Shown here: in pieces, positions 9,161 to 17,068 of the stretch
How positions within the stretch are numbered: position 1 is the first letter of the stretch
Layout: every line of letters starts with the position of its first letter
From: Ruminococcaceae bacterium UBA3818
GTDB lineage: Bacteria > Bacillota > Clostridia > Oscillospirales > Ruminococcaceae
Assembly (NCBI GenBank): GCA_002369315.1
Contig: DFDW01000006.1
Span: forward strand, 50,661 to 114,660
Reading direction: 5' to 3'
DNA length: 64,000 nt
Notes under the pieces: model-generated
The model's input: the letters and a program-made list of their open reading frames with translations, nothing else
Told to the model about the DNA's origin: nothing
Database searches by the model: none
Program-made: the position numbers and the translations under genes

Positions 9161-10751
9161 CGTAAACCTCTTTTTCAAAGCACAGGAGATTTTGCTCCTC
9201 CGCTATTAGAAACCATGCCATTGTTTCGGTATCATATACCCCTGATTCCTGTAAAGAAAGTTTGCCTAACAGAAGACTTGCTCTTGCGCTCCCATCTGAG
9301 GAAGCTTTCGTCAGGGCCTTTCTATACCTGTCCGTATCCGGGGTTAACCCGTCAGGAGCATAAAAGCAACACGCCATATGATAGGAAGCATTCGGGTAAT
9401 TCATCATCGCAGCCTGTTCAAGGAGATCCCTTGCTTCCTGTTGATATCCCAACCGCAGATCCAGCATGGCAAGCTCATCCATAGCAAATACATTTCCCAT
9501 ATCAACTGCGCATTTCCACTCATCTCTTGCATTTGTCGTTATGGGAAGATTTGCAGCTCGCAAAACATCCGCAAGATAGGGGGTATAGTCAGGATTATCC
9601 AAAAATTGCGCAGCCTTTATTGGTCCCCAAAATGAGCCCATCGATTTGGCCTGATGAAAACGACCAATCGCAATCGACAGTTCTTTGATGATTTCACCGA
9701 AATGTTCTTTCCCCTCATTATCTTTCAGCAGGTGGTTTGCCCGCAGCAGTGCCAAATCACCTAAACCGCTTACTGCATGATGAAACTTATGGTCAGCGGC
9801 TCTCCTGTAATACTGCTCAACTTCTGCCAATCGATCTTCCTTTGGCATATCTCCTGTTTCATCATGCAACAGCATATATCCATAGGAATACAGTGCAGGG
9901 GCATACGGAGGCTCGCTGGAAGCAGCGTATTTGAAGTAATATGCAGCTTTTTCATAATTTCGTTCCACAACATATTTTCCATGCGGGCCTCCATTTTCAT
10001 TTTTTACTAAAAACTCCATCCCGACATAGTAAAATCCTGCTAAATTACTTGCTGCAATAACATTTCGCCCAGACATACGTTTTAATGCTATGAAAAAATC
10101 AATGCTTGTGGCCTCGTAACAATCACAGGTCAAATAGTATTCTTCTATCTGCTGATTCATATTGACCTTGCCAAAAGAAAGATTATCTGCTTCGTCAATA
10201 TCGCCACTGTGCCGCTCACCTAAATGCGTTTGAACAATCTCATATAGAATTGCTGCCATTAACAGTTCATCACATGTATCCGCTTGAGACAATATATTTG
10301 ATGCATGAGATAATTCGGATTTCAGTTCCGAAAATAGTGCAGTCACATCCATTGCAGCTTTCCCATAACATTTTCGGCGATAGGTGCTGTAACGAATCAT
10401 AGCAGCAATCCGTCTGCATATTTCTTTTTTATGTTCTGCGTATGCCCAATGGAGACAGTGATACCGTGGAATAGACATACCGGGTTCATCATTGATGTGT
10501 TTTCCGATATTACTTGAGCTATTGTCCAGACCGCCTTTTAGGTAGGACTCAATTTCCAACTGTTTTTGCCTGTCTTTTTTGTCTGAATCATGTGCGGATT
10601 CCATATATGAAACAAGGTCATCAGGAAAGTGTTCCGGATTTGTGATACCGAACAAGCCATTATAAAAGCCGACCTGATTATCGAAGATTCCATACTCTTT
10701 CTTTGACAATATTTTTTGCAATTTGCGTAAAGTAGTGTGATTCTTAAACAT
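9138..10751 (-). CDS. Sel1/TPR-like repeat protein
   Basis: Cytoplasmic 537-residue protein without signal peptide or membrane segment. The C-terminal two thirds contain Sel1-like alpha-helical repeats: AASNLAGFYYVGMEFLVKN, NYEKAAYYFKYAASSEPPYAPALYSYGYML, EQYYRRAADHKFHHAVSGLGDLAL, AMDELAMLDLRLGYQQEARDLLEQAAMMNYPNASYHMACCFY and ASLLLGKLSL. These normally form a protein-binding superhelix. The N-terminal ~200 residues are not recognised. AACAGGAG precedes the ATG. Its gene overlaps the MATE gene, so a role connected with that exporter is possible but only inferred. Confidence 0.82.
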   Translation of the reverse strand: MFKNHTTLRKLQKILSKKEYGIFDNQVGFYNGLFGITNPEHFPDDLVSYMESAHDSDKKDRQKQLEIESYLKGGLDNSSSNIGKHINDEPGMSIPRYHCLHWAYAEHKKEICRRIAAMIRYSTYRRKCYGKAAMDVTALFSELKSELSHASNILSQADTCDELLMAAILYEIVQTHLGERHSGDIDEADNLSFGKVNMNQQIEEYYLTCDCYEATSIDFFIALKRMSGRNVIAASNLAGFYYVGMEFLVKNENGGPHGKYVVERNYEKAAYYFKYAASSEPPYAPALYSYGYMLLHDETGDMPKEDRLAEVEQYYRRAADHKFHHAVSGLGDLALLRANHLLKDNEGKEHFGEIIKELSIAIGRFHQAKSMGSFWGPIKAAQFLDNPDYTPYLADVLRAANLPITTNARDEWKCAVDMGNVFAMDELAMLDLRLGYQQEARDLLEQAAMMNYPNASYHMACCFYAPDGLTPDTDRYRKALTKASSDGSARASLLLGKLSLQESGVYDTETMAWFLIAEEQNLLCFEKEVYDELHHFI

Positions 10752-11398
10752 GGTTTTCTCCTGTTAATAACTCTGGCATATTCAAATAAATGTGACCCTC
10801 TGAAAATCTCCTCATTGTGGTTCTTCTGCTCACATTTCAAAAGAGCAAAATATTTTTTTGAAAATTCTTGCTGCCGCAGCAGCGTAGCGAGGAATTTCCT
10901 GTGTCAGTAAACACGGAATTATTCATCGGCACAACACAGTACAGTTTGAGATTTTTGCGATGCACTTGCAAAAATGGAGAACATGTGCTGTAGTATTTTC
11001 GAGAAATGGACGGACATGAGAAAACGCAGTTTTTTCAATGTGGGTACCATTTGTGAAGAAAATATGAGGGTGTCCAGAGGGATGCAATCCCTTGGCTCTG
11101 GGTTTCCAATAGGGGCGAGAGCATCCCTGTTGGCACACGATTTTCCTTTGAAAGTCTAGTGTGTTATACCTTTGGCGACCGCTGACGCTGGAAAGGGGCT
11201 GTCCCACGCCAGATAGACACTTTTCGGCGGCAGCAGAACAGGCGGATTTTGTGGTCACACGGGCAACAAAAGCGAAGGATTTGCAATGAGCAAAATCCGG
11301 CTGTTCGGGTGTAGTTGGCATAGGAAATCTTGAAGCGAAGCGGAAAGATTTGCTGTGCTAACGGGGGAGCAAAAGGTATATAAAACCCGCCGCAGCGA
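10752..11398. other. 647-bp stretch without a convincing gene
   Basis: Lies between the cargo operon and the sigma-like operon of the element. Open frames here lack ribosome sites, and their products are rich in Cys, Pro, Ser and Arg in a way typical of non-coding sequence. An imperfect hairpin near 10896-10918 (TTCCTGTGT against ACACGGAA) is the only structure I see. A short frame (about 10745-10829, minus) could be a leader coupled to the Sel1-repeat gene. Confidence 0.5.
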
Positions 11399-12625
11399 TC
11401 AGCCTCCGTAGCGTATTCGCTCCATCTCCAACTCAAAGGGAATTGTCAATTTCTTCGGTAGCTCCTTGAATGGGATTTGTAAAATTCGTCGGATGGCAAC
11501 CTCAGCAAAAACATTCGTCTTGCAAAAATCGCCGTCAGCCAAAGAAAGAATTTCTCCGTCCATTTCTCTGAAACTGATTTTGATTTGTCCGGTGCAATCG
11601 TCATCATTGGAAAAACGATGCACAGCCTTGTACTCATAAATCACGCCGAGGATCTTTCTGTGTTTTTCGATCAGCTTCAATTCCACAACACCGAGAACAC
11701 CGGCATCCACAAGATGTCCCGTCAGCTTGTCCACGATCTTCTTGTATGCTTTCTCTGCGCCTCCGGTGCTGCTGTACTCATAAGCGGTGGCAAGCCGTTC
11801 AAAAGAATAACGCTCGTCCCATGCACCGACACGCCCACAGGTCATGCAGATGGCATTTCTCTTTTCAAGGAAAAACTTTTCCTTGCGGCTGAATTTATCA
11901 AAGGCGGCCCGTACCGCATCCGCACGAACACCATTCCAAAGAATATCCGCATAGTTCCGACTATCGTCACGGGTGACATCCTCGCCTGTTTCTTCTCCGT
12001 CCTCGTCCTGCATGGTACAGTAAAACGGAACACGGCTTCGGTTCTGTCTTGCAATGGTCAGATACTCGGCGGCAGTTTCCTCGGTGCAGTTTTGTTCGGC
12101 GGCATATTCGGCAATGACCTCTTTTTCACTTTTTCCAGAATTATTGTAAAGCCAAGCAATACCACGGGCTGCTTTGTATTCATCCAGAGATTTGAACGAG
12201 CCTGCTTCTTCCTGTCGGCGGCAATCCAGAAGTGCGTTGCCGATGAAGTGATGGGCGTAGGTCAGAAAGTCTGCGCCCTTGCCGGGATCGTAATTCTGCA
12301 AACACTCCAACATAGCAAGAACGCAACTGAGCTTGTAATCCAGAAAACGCAGAGGGTCATATCGGTCAATACCCTCGGTCAGCATGAAACGATAGACACG
12401 CTTGTTTAACCTCGGCTCGTAGTGATGCAGGAAGTATGTAAAGTAAGTCAGATCATTTTCACGGACAGCGGAAACGATGTAATCGCTGATGTCCTCCACC
12501 TTGGGCGGCGCAGGGGCAAGACGGAAGATGCGCCCTGCCTGTCGCATGGTCATGGCTCCGTCATGCACAGCGAATTTTGCTGTGCTGGCATATTCATCGG
12601 TTGTCCAGAAGCGTTCTTCTGCCAT
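11399..12625 (-). CDS. Sigma-70-like regulatory protein of mobile elements
   Basis: A 408-residue cytoplasmic protein. Residues ~45-150 look like sigma region 2: YFLHHYEPRLNKRVYRF, then LQNYDPGKGADFLTYAHHFIGNALLD and CRRQEEAGSFKSLDEY. The rest is helical and includes a Cys pair (ICMTCGR). This suggests an RNA-polymerase-associated factor or a derived DNA-binding protein for element genes. The ATG at 12625 follows GGGAGG by 10 nt; an in-frame GTG at 12646 is an alternative. It is the last gene of a three-gene operon running away from the replication genes. Sigma activity is inferred from similarity only. Confidence 0.75.
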   Translation of the reverse strand: MAEERFWTTDEYASTAKFAVHDGAMTMRQAGRIFRLAPAPPKVEDISDYIVSAVRENDLTYFTYFLHHYEPRLNKRVYRFMLTEGIDRYDPLRFLDYKLSCVLAMLECLQNYDPGKGADFLTYAHHFIGNALLDCRRQEEAGSFKSLDEYKAARGIAWLYNNSGKSEKEVIAEYAAEQNCTEETAAEYLTIARQNRSRVPFYCTMQDEDGEETGEDVTRDDSRNYADILWNGVRADAVRAAFDKFSRKEKFFLEKRNAICMTCGRVGAWDERYSFERLATAYEYSSTGGAEKAYKKIVDKLTGHLVDAGVLGVVELKLIEKHRKILGVIYEYKAVHRFSNDDDCTGQIKISFREMDGEILSLADGDFCKTNVFAEVAIRRILQIPFKELPKKLTIPFELEMERIRYGG

Positions 12626-12655
12626 AGACGGCGCACCTCCCTTCACAAAGCTGTG

Positions 12656-13768
12656 TTATCGTTTTTTGCTTTTTGCTTCTTTCAGCAATGTAGCCTGTTC
12701 CATTTCCATGGCGTAATCACCTTGGGCATAGGAAACATCTTCAATCGCAAGTTCTAGCTTGTCTTTCGCAAGCAGCTTCATTATAGCTGCGGTCTGCTCG
12801 TCCAGTGTTCCACGATGGAGATACTGTGTAATTGTGTTCATGCGACGGTTATAAATTGCTTTTATAGGATGATCGTCCGCAAGTTCCCGCTGCTCTCTGC
12901 CTTTGAGATTGCCAATCTGACGGCAGGTGCGATCGAGCTTGTCCCCCGGCGCAAGTCCTCCGCAATATTTTGTCTGCCTTGCATCAGTGGTAAGAAACCA
13001 TCTTCCGCAGATGGGGCATTTCCTCGGCGCATGACCGACACACAATCCCTCAAATAAATCGGAACGGAACATTCCTACGAAAGAAACGTAGTGCAACCGC
13101 TTCACAAGCTGCGGTATCTCTTTCTCCGGCATGACAGAGGAAACATATTGCATTGTCGTATTGGATAACGCCATCCATGACGGGTCATTCAGCGAAAGTT
13201 TGTCTGTATTGGTAAAATGCTTTGCAAAAGCGGCGGCATATCCATCCGGTGTGCGCTTGCTGTCATGGAGAGCATGAGCGAAAGAGGTCATAGATTGCTT
13301 GTAGATCAACAGCGTACCGCCAATCTGCGACATCACCTGTATCAGCTTCATCACGCCAACACCAAGGGTATATCGTTCATCAAAAGTAGCTGCTGCACCG
13401 ATTTCTTGTGCTGCTTTGACATATGCGAGGATGTTTTCTACGTGTTCTTCATCGAAAAGACGGTGAAGCTCCGTTTCATCCGTTTCCAAACTCAGATAAG
13501 AGAACGGCTCTGTGTTCTGCAAAAACTTTGTGATCTCCGACAGACTTTTCTCCGCTGTGGGGAACACAGACACATCTACATTTCCCATACCAAGCATAAG
13601 GATGATTTCTTGAAGCGGCTGACACAACTTCGTTAGTTCGGTGATCTGCTCGTCTGTGATGTTGAGTGCGGCACATCCGATACTGCCGGCGGGCATAATG
13701 CGCTTGCCATAGGTTACTTTATCCTGCCAGAAATCGAGTGTGAGAAAATTTTGGTCAAGGATGCTCAC
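12656..13768 (-). CDS. DUF6076-type zinc-finger protein of mobile elements
   Basis: A 370-residue protein without membrane segments. A C-terminal treble-clef-like segment, CPICGRWFLTTDARQTKYCGG with a further Cys near LDRTCRQIGN, looks like a zinc-binding site followed by a basic helix (KGREQRELADDHPIKAIYNRRMNT). This arrangement is typical of the DUF6076 family found in clostridial mobile elements. The function is not established. It starts at a GTG (13768) 9 nt behind GGGAGG and overlaps the upstream gene by 4 bp (13765-13768), so it is translationally coupled. The sigma-like gene follows 30 bp downstream. Confidence 0.75.
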   Translation of the reverse strand: MSILDQNFLTLDFWQDKVTYGKRIMPAGSIGCAALNITDEQITELTKLCQPLQEIILMLGMGNVDVSVFPTAEKSLSEITKFLQNTEPFSYLSLETDETELHRLFDEEHVENILAYVKAAQEIGAAATFDERYTLGVGVMKLIQVMSQIGGTLLIYKQSMTSFAHALHDSKRTPDGYAAAFAKHFTNTDKLSLNDPSWMALSNTTMQYVSSVMPEKEIPQLVKRLHYVSFVGMFRSDLFEGLCVGHAPRKCPICGRWFLTTDARQTKYCGGLAPGDKLDRTCRQIGNLKGREQRELADDHPIKAIYNRRMNTITQYLHRGTLDEQTAAIMKLLAKDKLELAIEDVSYAQGDYAMEMEQATLLKEAKSKKR

Positions 13769-14217
13769 TCGTTCGCACCTCCCAACTTCTGCAATTCCAC
13801 GATGGCAGTTCCTACACGATATTTCAGCGAAAGGTCATCCATGTCTTTGTAATATTCCTTCATCGGCAAACGAATCGCACGGATGGCTTTTTCAACATCT
13901 CTGGAAGTGCTGCCATTCTTCAAAGCGGCAATGGCAAGGTTGGCGATATAGACGCAATCTTCCTCTGAAAAATGATCTTGCTCAATCATGCGTCCAAGCT
14001 GTTCCAAAATGCCGTTCTTGCTCTTGACGGTCATTGTTGCATCATCCGACTGATAGAGAAGATGACTATCTGGAATATCAGTAGCGGCTACTGAAAGTAA
14101 ATGTACGCCCTCAAACATATACATGGCATTGATTGCTTGCCGTCTGCTGGGTGCGCCGACCTCGGTTAAATGGGCATCAATCTTTGGTCTGCCACGTCCA
14201 CGCTTTTCCTGTTCCAT
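13765..14217 (-). CDS. Small AT-hook-like protein, first gene of the element's regulatory operon
   Basis: A 150-residue protein of unknown family. The N-terminus EKRGRGRPK is an AT-hook-like minor-groove motif. The rest is helical and acidic/hydrophobic with no recognised catalytic site. AAGGAGG lies in front of the ATG. It heads the leftward operon and faces the divergent primase gene across the palindrome-rich region 14218-14538, which makes a DNA-binding or copy-control role plausible but unproven. Its own coding sequence contains one of the four GTAGC-N-GCTAC palindromes (14079-14093). Confidence 0.72.
   Translation of the reverse strand: MEQEKRGRGRPKIDAHLTEVGAPSRRQAINAMYMFEGVHLLSVAATDIPDSHLLYQSDDATMTVKSKNGILEQLGRMIEQDHFSEEDCVYIANLAIAALKNGSTSRDVEKAIRAIRLPMKEYYKDMDDLSLKYRVGTAIVELQKLGGANE
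14079..14093. repeat. GTAGC-N-GCTAC palindrome, copy 1
   Basis: CAGTAGC-G-GCTACTG, a perfect 7-1-7 palindrome inside the AT-hook-like gene. It shares its core with three other sites in the element. Confidence 0.6.
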
Positions 14218-14296
14218 TCTGCGCCCTCCTTGTCATGTTTTTTCATTCACTCTATTATACCATACAAATGTGACCAAATAAAGCACTTCGGAAAAC

Positions 14297-14319
14297 TTTT
14301 TAGTAGCGGCTACTAAAAA
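14297..14319. repeat. GTAGC-N-GCTAC palindrome, copy 2
   Basis: Perfect 11-1-11 palindrome with arms TTTTTAGTAGC and GCTACTAAAAA, the longest of the four copies. It is in the divergent control region. Confidence 0.7.
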
Positions 14320-14369
14320 TATTTCAAAATCTCAAAATGATAGTTCGATTTAGGTGAAAAGATATTATC

Positions 14370-14382
14370 GGTAGCTGCTACC
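14370..14382. repeat. GTAGC-N-GCTAC palindrome, copy 3
   Basis: GGTAGC-T-GCTACC, a perfect 6-1-6 palindrome flanked by ATATT/AATATT, in the divergent control region. Confidence 0.65.
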
Positions 14383-14538
14383 AATATTCTTTTTGCCTAT
14401 CATTTTCGCTCAAAATCATGCTGTCATGTTTTTTGAAACGAGCTTGTCATGCCATCGTACCCCTTTTTTTAATTTTTCTCATAATATACACGAGGGGATG
14501 AAAAATCGTCCCTATCAACAAAATTCGGGAGGAATTGA

Positions 14539-15159
14539 ATGAATGTATTTGGAACAGTAAAAACAAGCATCAACACGAGAGAAGCCGCCGAGCATTACGG
14601 AATCGAGGTCAACCGCTACGGGAAAGCACTCTGCCCGTTTCACAATGACCGGCATCCGAGTATGGTTGTGTATGATGACCACTATCATTGCTTTGCCTGT
14701 GGGGAGCATGGGGACGTAATCGACCTTGTTGCCAATCTCTACGGACTGCCCGTGTTGGATGCGGCAAACAAGCTGGCGTATGACTTCGGTATCTCGCAGG
14801 ACAAGCCGCCAACCGGGGAAATGCAGGAAAAACTGAATAGGAAAAGTGAAGCACAGCAACTCAGAGAAAATGAGAAGCTGTGCTTTTCTGCGCTCTTGGC
14901 ATATATGAAGCTCTTGCAGGAGTGGAAAGTGCTGTATGCGCCGAGATCGCCGGAGGACAAATGGCATCCTCGTTTTGTGGAAGCCTGTGACCGACTGGAT
15001 TACGCAGAGTATCTGGTGGATACGCTCATCAGCGGCGATTCTTATGAGCGCACGGAGGTTATTGACATGATGCTGACCGATGACAAGCTGAAGAAGCTGC
15101 AAAGGTATCTGGAAAAAGTGAGGAAGGAGGAACAAAGTATTGGCGAACAAACAATTTGA
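14539..15159 (+). CDS. CHC2 zinc-finger DNA primase-like protein
   Basis: A 206-residue protein. It carries the CHC2 primase zinc ribbon in its first 70 residues: LCPFHNDRHPS, then YHCFACGEHGDVIDLV, the module that lets DnaG-type primases recognise template. No TOPRIM catalytic domain follows; the remainder is helical. It probably acts with the downstream primase-helicase in replication of the excised or transferred element. GGGAGG precedes the ATG. It overlaps the next gene by 20 bp, which indicates coupled expression. Confidence 0.9.
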   Translation: MNVFGTVKTSINTREAAEHYGIEVNRYGKALCPFHNDRHPSMVVYDDHYHCFACGEHGDVIDLVANLYGLPVLDAANKLAYDFGISQDKPPTGEMQEKLNRKSEAQQLRENEKLCFSALLAYMKLLQEWKVLYAPRSPEDKWHPRFVEACDRLDYAEYLVDTLISGDSYERTEVIDMMLTDDKLKKLQRYLEKVRKEEQSIGEQTI

Positions 15160-16459
15160 TTGTATTGAACAGCCATCCTGGTATGACGGCAAGATGATTG
15201 ATGAAGTCGCTTTCTGCGGTTCGTTTCTGCATCAGCACCCGATGAAATGTGTCCGAGGTCGGCTGTTCACCGTGGACGGTATGATTGAGGATGAGGGGAA
15301 GATTCAACAGATGATCTTGGATGAGGTCATGACCTGTCAGAGTATCGGCATTGCAAAGAAAGTGAAAAGCCTTTTTGAAGCTGTCAAACTCATGGCGTAT
15401 TCCGACCCGCTGCCCATTGAAACAGACCGCATCCATGTGGCAAACGGCACTTACTTTCTCAATGGCACGTTCACCGAGGACAAGACCTACTGCAATAACC
15501 GCATGAAAGTCAAATACAACCCGAACACACCACAGCCGCAGAGATGGCTGCATTTTTTGTCCGACCTGCTCGTGCCGGAGGACATTCCAACCTTGCAGGA
15601 GTATTTAGGGTACTGCCTTATCCCCTCCACCAAGGGACAGAAAATGCTCATGCTCATCGGCAAGGGCGGCGAGGGCAAGAGCCGTATCGGTCTTGTGATG
15701 CGCTCCATCCTTGGGGACAGCATGAATACCACCAGCATCCAGAAAATCGAAAACAACCGTTTCAGCCGAGCCGATCTGGAAAACAAGCTGCTGATGGTGG
15801 ACGATGATATGGATATGAGCGCACTACCGAAAACCAATTATATCAAGTCCATTATCACAGCGGAGTGCAAAATGGATTTGGAGCGCAAGGGTGTACAGAG
15901 CTATCAGAGCCAACTGTACGCCCGTTTTTTGTGCTTCGGCAATGGTGCGCTGACGGCACTCCATGACCAATCGGACGGTTTCTTTCGCCGTCAGATCGTG
16001 CTGACCACCAAGGACAGACCCGCAGACCGTACCGACGATCCGTTTCTCGTGGAAAAGCTCATGTCCGAGATGGAGGGTATCTTCCTGTGGTGTCTGGAGG
16101 GACTGCACCGGCTCTTGGCGAACAACTACCAATTCACCATCAGCGGACAAGCTATTGAAAACGTGGAGACAGTAAAGCGCAGCAGCAACAATGTCATTGA
16201 GTTTCTGCAATCGGAGGGATATATCCGCTTCAAGGCAGATGCCGAAGCGAGCTCCAAGGCACTCTATGAAGCCTACAAGCTATGGTGCGAGGATAATGTG
16301 CGAAAACCGATGTCGGCAAACAGGCTCAGTTCCGAGCTTGCACAGAATGAGCGTCTTTACAACGTGGAAGCCACCAATAACATCCATGTAAACGGCAAGC
16401 GTGTCCGTGGATTTATCGGCATTGAGGTCTTGGCGAAGTCCTCTTTTCTGAAATGGTGA
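15140..16459 (+). CDS. P4-type phage/plasmid primase-helicase (SF3)
   Basis: A 439-residue ATP-dependent replicative helicase of the D5/P4 primase C-terminal group. The superfamily 3 core is visible: Walker A LIGKGGEGKSRI, Walker B LLMVDDDMD, sensor region LCFGNGALTALHDQSDGFFRRQIVL and the C-terminal winged-helix region. The N-terminal AEP primase domain of full-length P4 proteins is absent; the CHC2 protein upstream may supply the primase-like part. Translation probably begins at a TTG (15140) behind AAGGAGG within the end of the upstream gene. Together they form the replication module of the element. Confidence 0.9.
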   Translation: MANKQFDCIEQPSWYDGKMIDEVAFCGSFLHQHPMKCVRGRLFTVDGMIEDEGKIQQMILDEVMTCQSIGIAKKVKSLFEAVKLMAYSDPLPIETDRIHVANGTYFLNGTFTEDKTYCNNRMKVKYNPNTPQPQRWLHFLSDLLVPEDIPTLQEYLGYCLIPSTKGQKMLMLIGKGGEGKSRIGLVMRSILGDSMNTTSIQKIENNRFSRADLENKLLMVDDDMDMSALPKTNYIKSIITAECKMDLERKGVQSYQSQLYARFLCFGNGALTALHDQSDGFFRRQIVLTTKDRPADRTDDPFLVEKLMSEMEGIFLWCLEGLHRLLANNYQFTISGQAIENVETVKRSSNNVIEFLQSEGYIRFKADAEASSKALYEAYKLWCEDNVRKPMSANRLSSELAQNERLYNVEATNNIHVNGKRVRGFIGIEVLAKSSFLKW

Positions 16460-16846
16460 GCGAAGTGAAAAATTGCTGTACGTACCGTACAGTACGTACG
16501 GCAGTTTTCAACTCCACCGCTAATATGAGCATCGGAAACGAGGGCGATTTACAGGCATTAAAAATCAAGCCTTGTGCAATCCGTGAAGTTTTACACCACA
16601 AACCGAAATCATTTCATCGCTCGGTGATTTACCGAATTGTGAAGCATTTATACGGAAATGTGGTGCTTCTTACTGTTTCGGCAGTATGCTCACCCATTCG
16701 TAAAGTCGATAGTGGGCTATTGTGGGCAGGACTACGCAAGGCGAAATTAAAACGCAAAACAACAATATCAAAAACATCATTCAGCGGTAACAACAGTTCA
16801 CCGCACAGAAAACCAATATCACGAATTTATGGAGGTAAAAAACAAT
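16460..16846. other. 387-bp non-coding stretch between replication and mobilization genes
   Basis: Contains a hairpin at 16475-16502 and, at 16701-16726, a segment with AAAGT, GATAGTG and an ATAG/CTAT pair. These loosely resemble MobV nick regions (compare AAGTATAGTG of pMV158-type origins). The position directly upstream of the relaxase operon fits an oriT. The single long frame through it has no ribosome site. Confidence 0.45.
16475..16502. terminator. Hairpin after the primase-helicase gene
   Basis: GCTGTACGTAC (16475-16485) pairs with GTACGTACGGC (16492-16502) with one wobble and a 6-nt loop, followed by TTTT. It may be a terminator or part of the transfer origin. Confidence 0.5.
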
Positions 16847-17068
16847 ATGAAATCCAATCTGAGAAATGAAATCAAGTCGTACATTGTACGGCAAGGGATG
16901 ACCATGCAGGAGGTCGTTGATCTTCTCTCTGACGAGTACGGATGGAGCGACAGCGTTTCCAATCTGTCCAACAAGCTCCAGCGTGAATCACTCCGTTATA
17001 CCGAAGCGGTACAGCTTGCCGAAGTGCTGGGCTTTGAAATCGTATGGAGAAAGCGGGGTGACAGATAA
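16847..17068 (+). CDS. Small helix-turn-helix protein (DUF6471-like)
   Basis: A 73-residue basic protein with a compact HTH-like pattern: NEIKSYIVRQGMTMQEVVDLLSDEYGWSDSVSNLSNKLQRESLRYTEAVQLAEVLG. This resembles DUF6471/XRE-like small regulators found beside MobV relaxases. The ATG at 16847 has GGAGG 10 nt upstream. Its stop overlaps the relaxase start by 1 bp, so it is probably an accessory or autoregulator of mobilization. The family assignment is tentative. Confidence 0.72.
   Translation: MKSNLRNEIKSYIVRQGMTMQEVVDLLSDEYGWSDSVSNLSNKLQRESLRYTEAVQLAEVLGFEIVWRKRGDR

Larger units (their letters stand above)
14218..14538. promoter_or_regulatory. Divergent control region / candidate replication origin of the element
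   Basis: A 321-bp AT-rich region between the leftward regulatory operon and the rightward replication genes. It contains two core palindromes (14297-14319 and 14370-14382). A 10-bp inverted repeat, AAAATGATAG (14334-14343) with CTATCATTTT (14397-14406), encloses the second palindrome. Such clustering next to a primase-helicase is what an origin or a bidirectional operator would show. No direct iterons are evident. Confidence 0.5.

Noticed and set aside
5146..10751. Polymorphic toxin or antiphage defence island in the element cargo
   Set aside because: YD-like repeats are present but there is no RHS core, toxin tip, nuclease, TIR, helicase or protease domain. The neighbours are a transporter and lipoproteins.
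10745..10829. Short minus-strand frame ending in the start region of the Sel1-repeat gene
   Set aside because: Could be a coupled leader, but it has no clear ribosome site of its own and no conservation can be judged here.
10923..11321. 132-codon minus-strand frame in the element's non-coding stretch
   Set aside because: Cys/Ser/Pro-rich product without domain, no ribosome site, and several overlapping frames of similar length on both strands. It looks like non-coding DNA that recurs in mobile elements.
16453..16869. 138-codon plus-strand frame across the primase-relaxase gap
   Set aside because: No ribosome site. Its start overlaps the primase stop, and the region contains hairpins and a candidate oriT instead.
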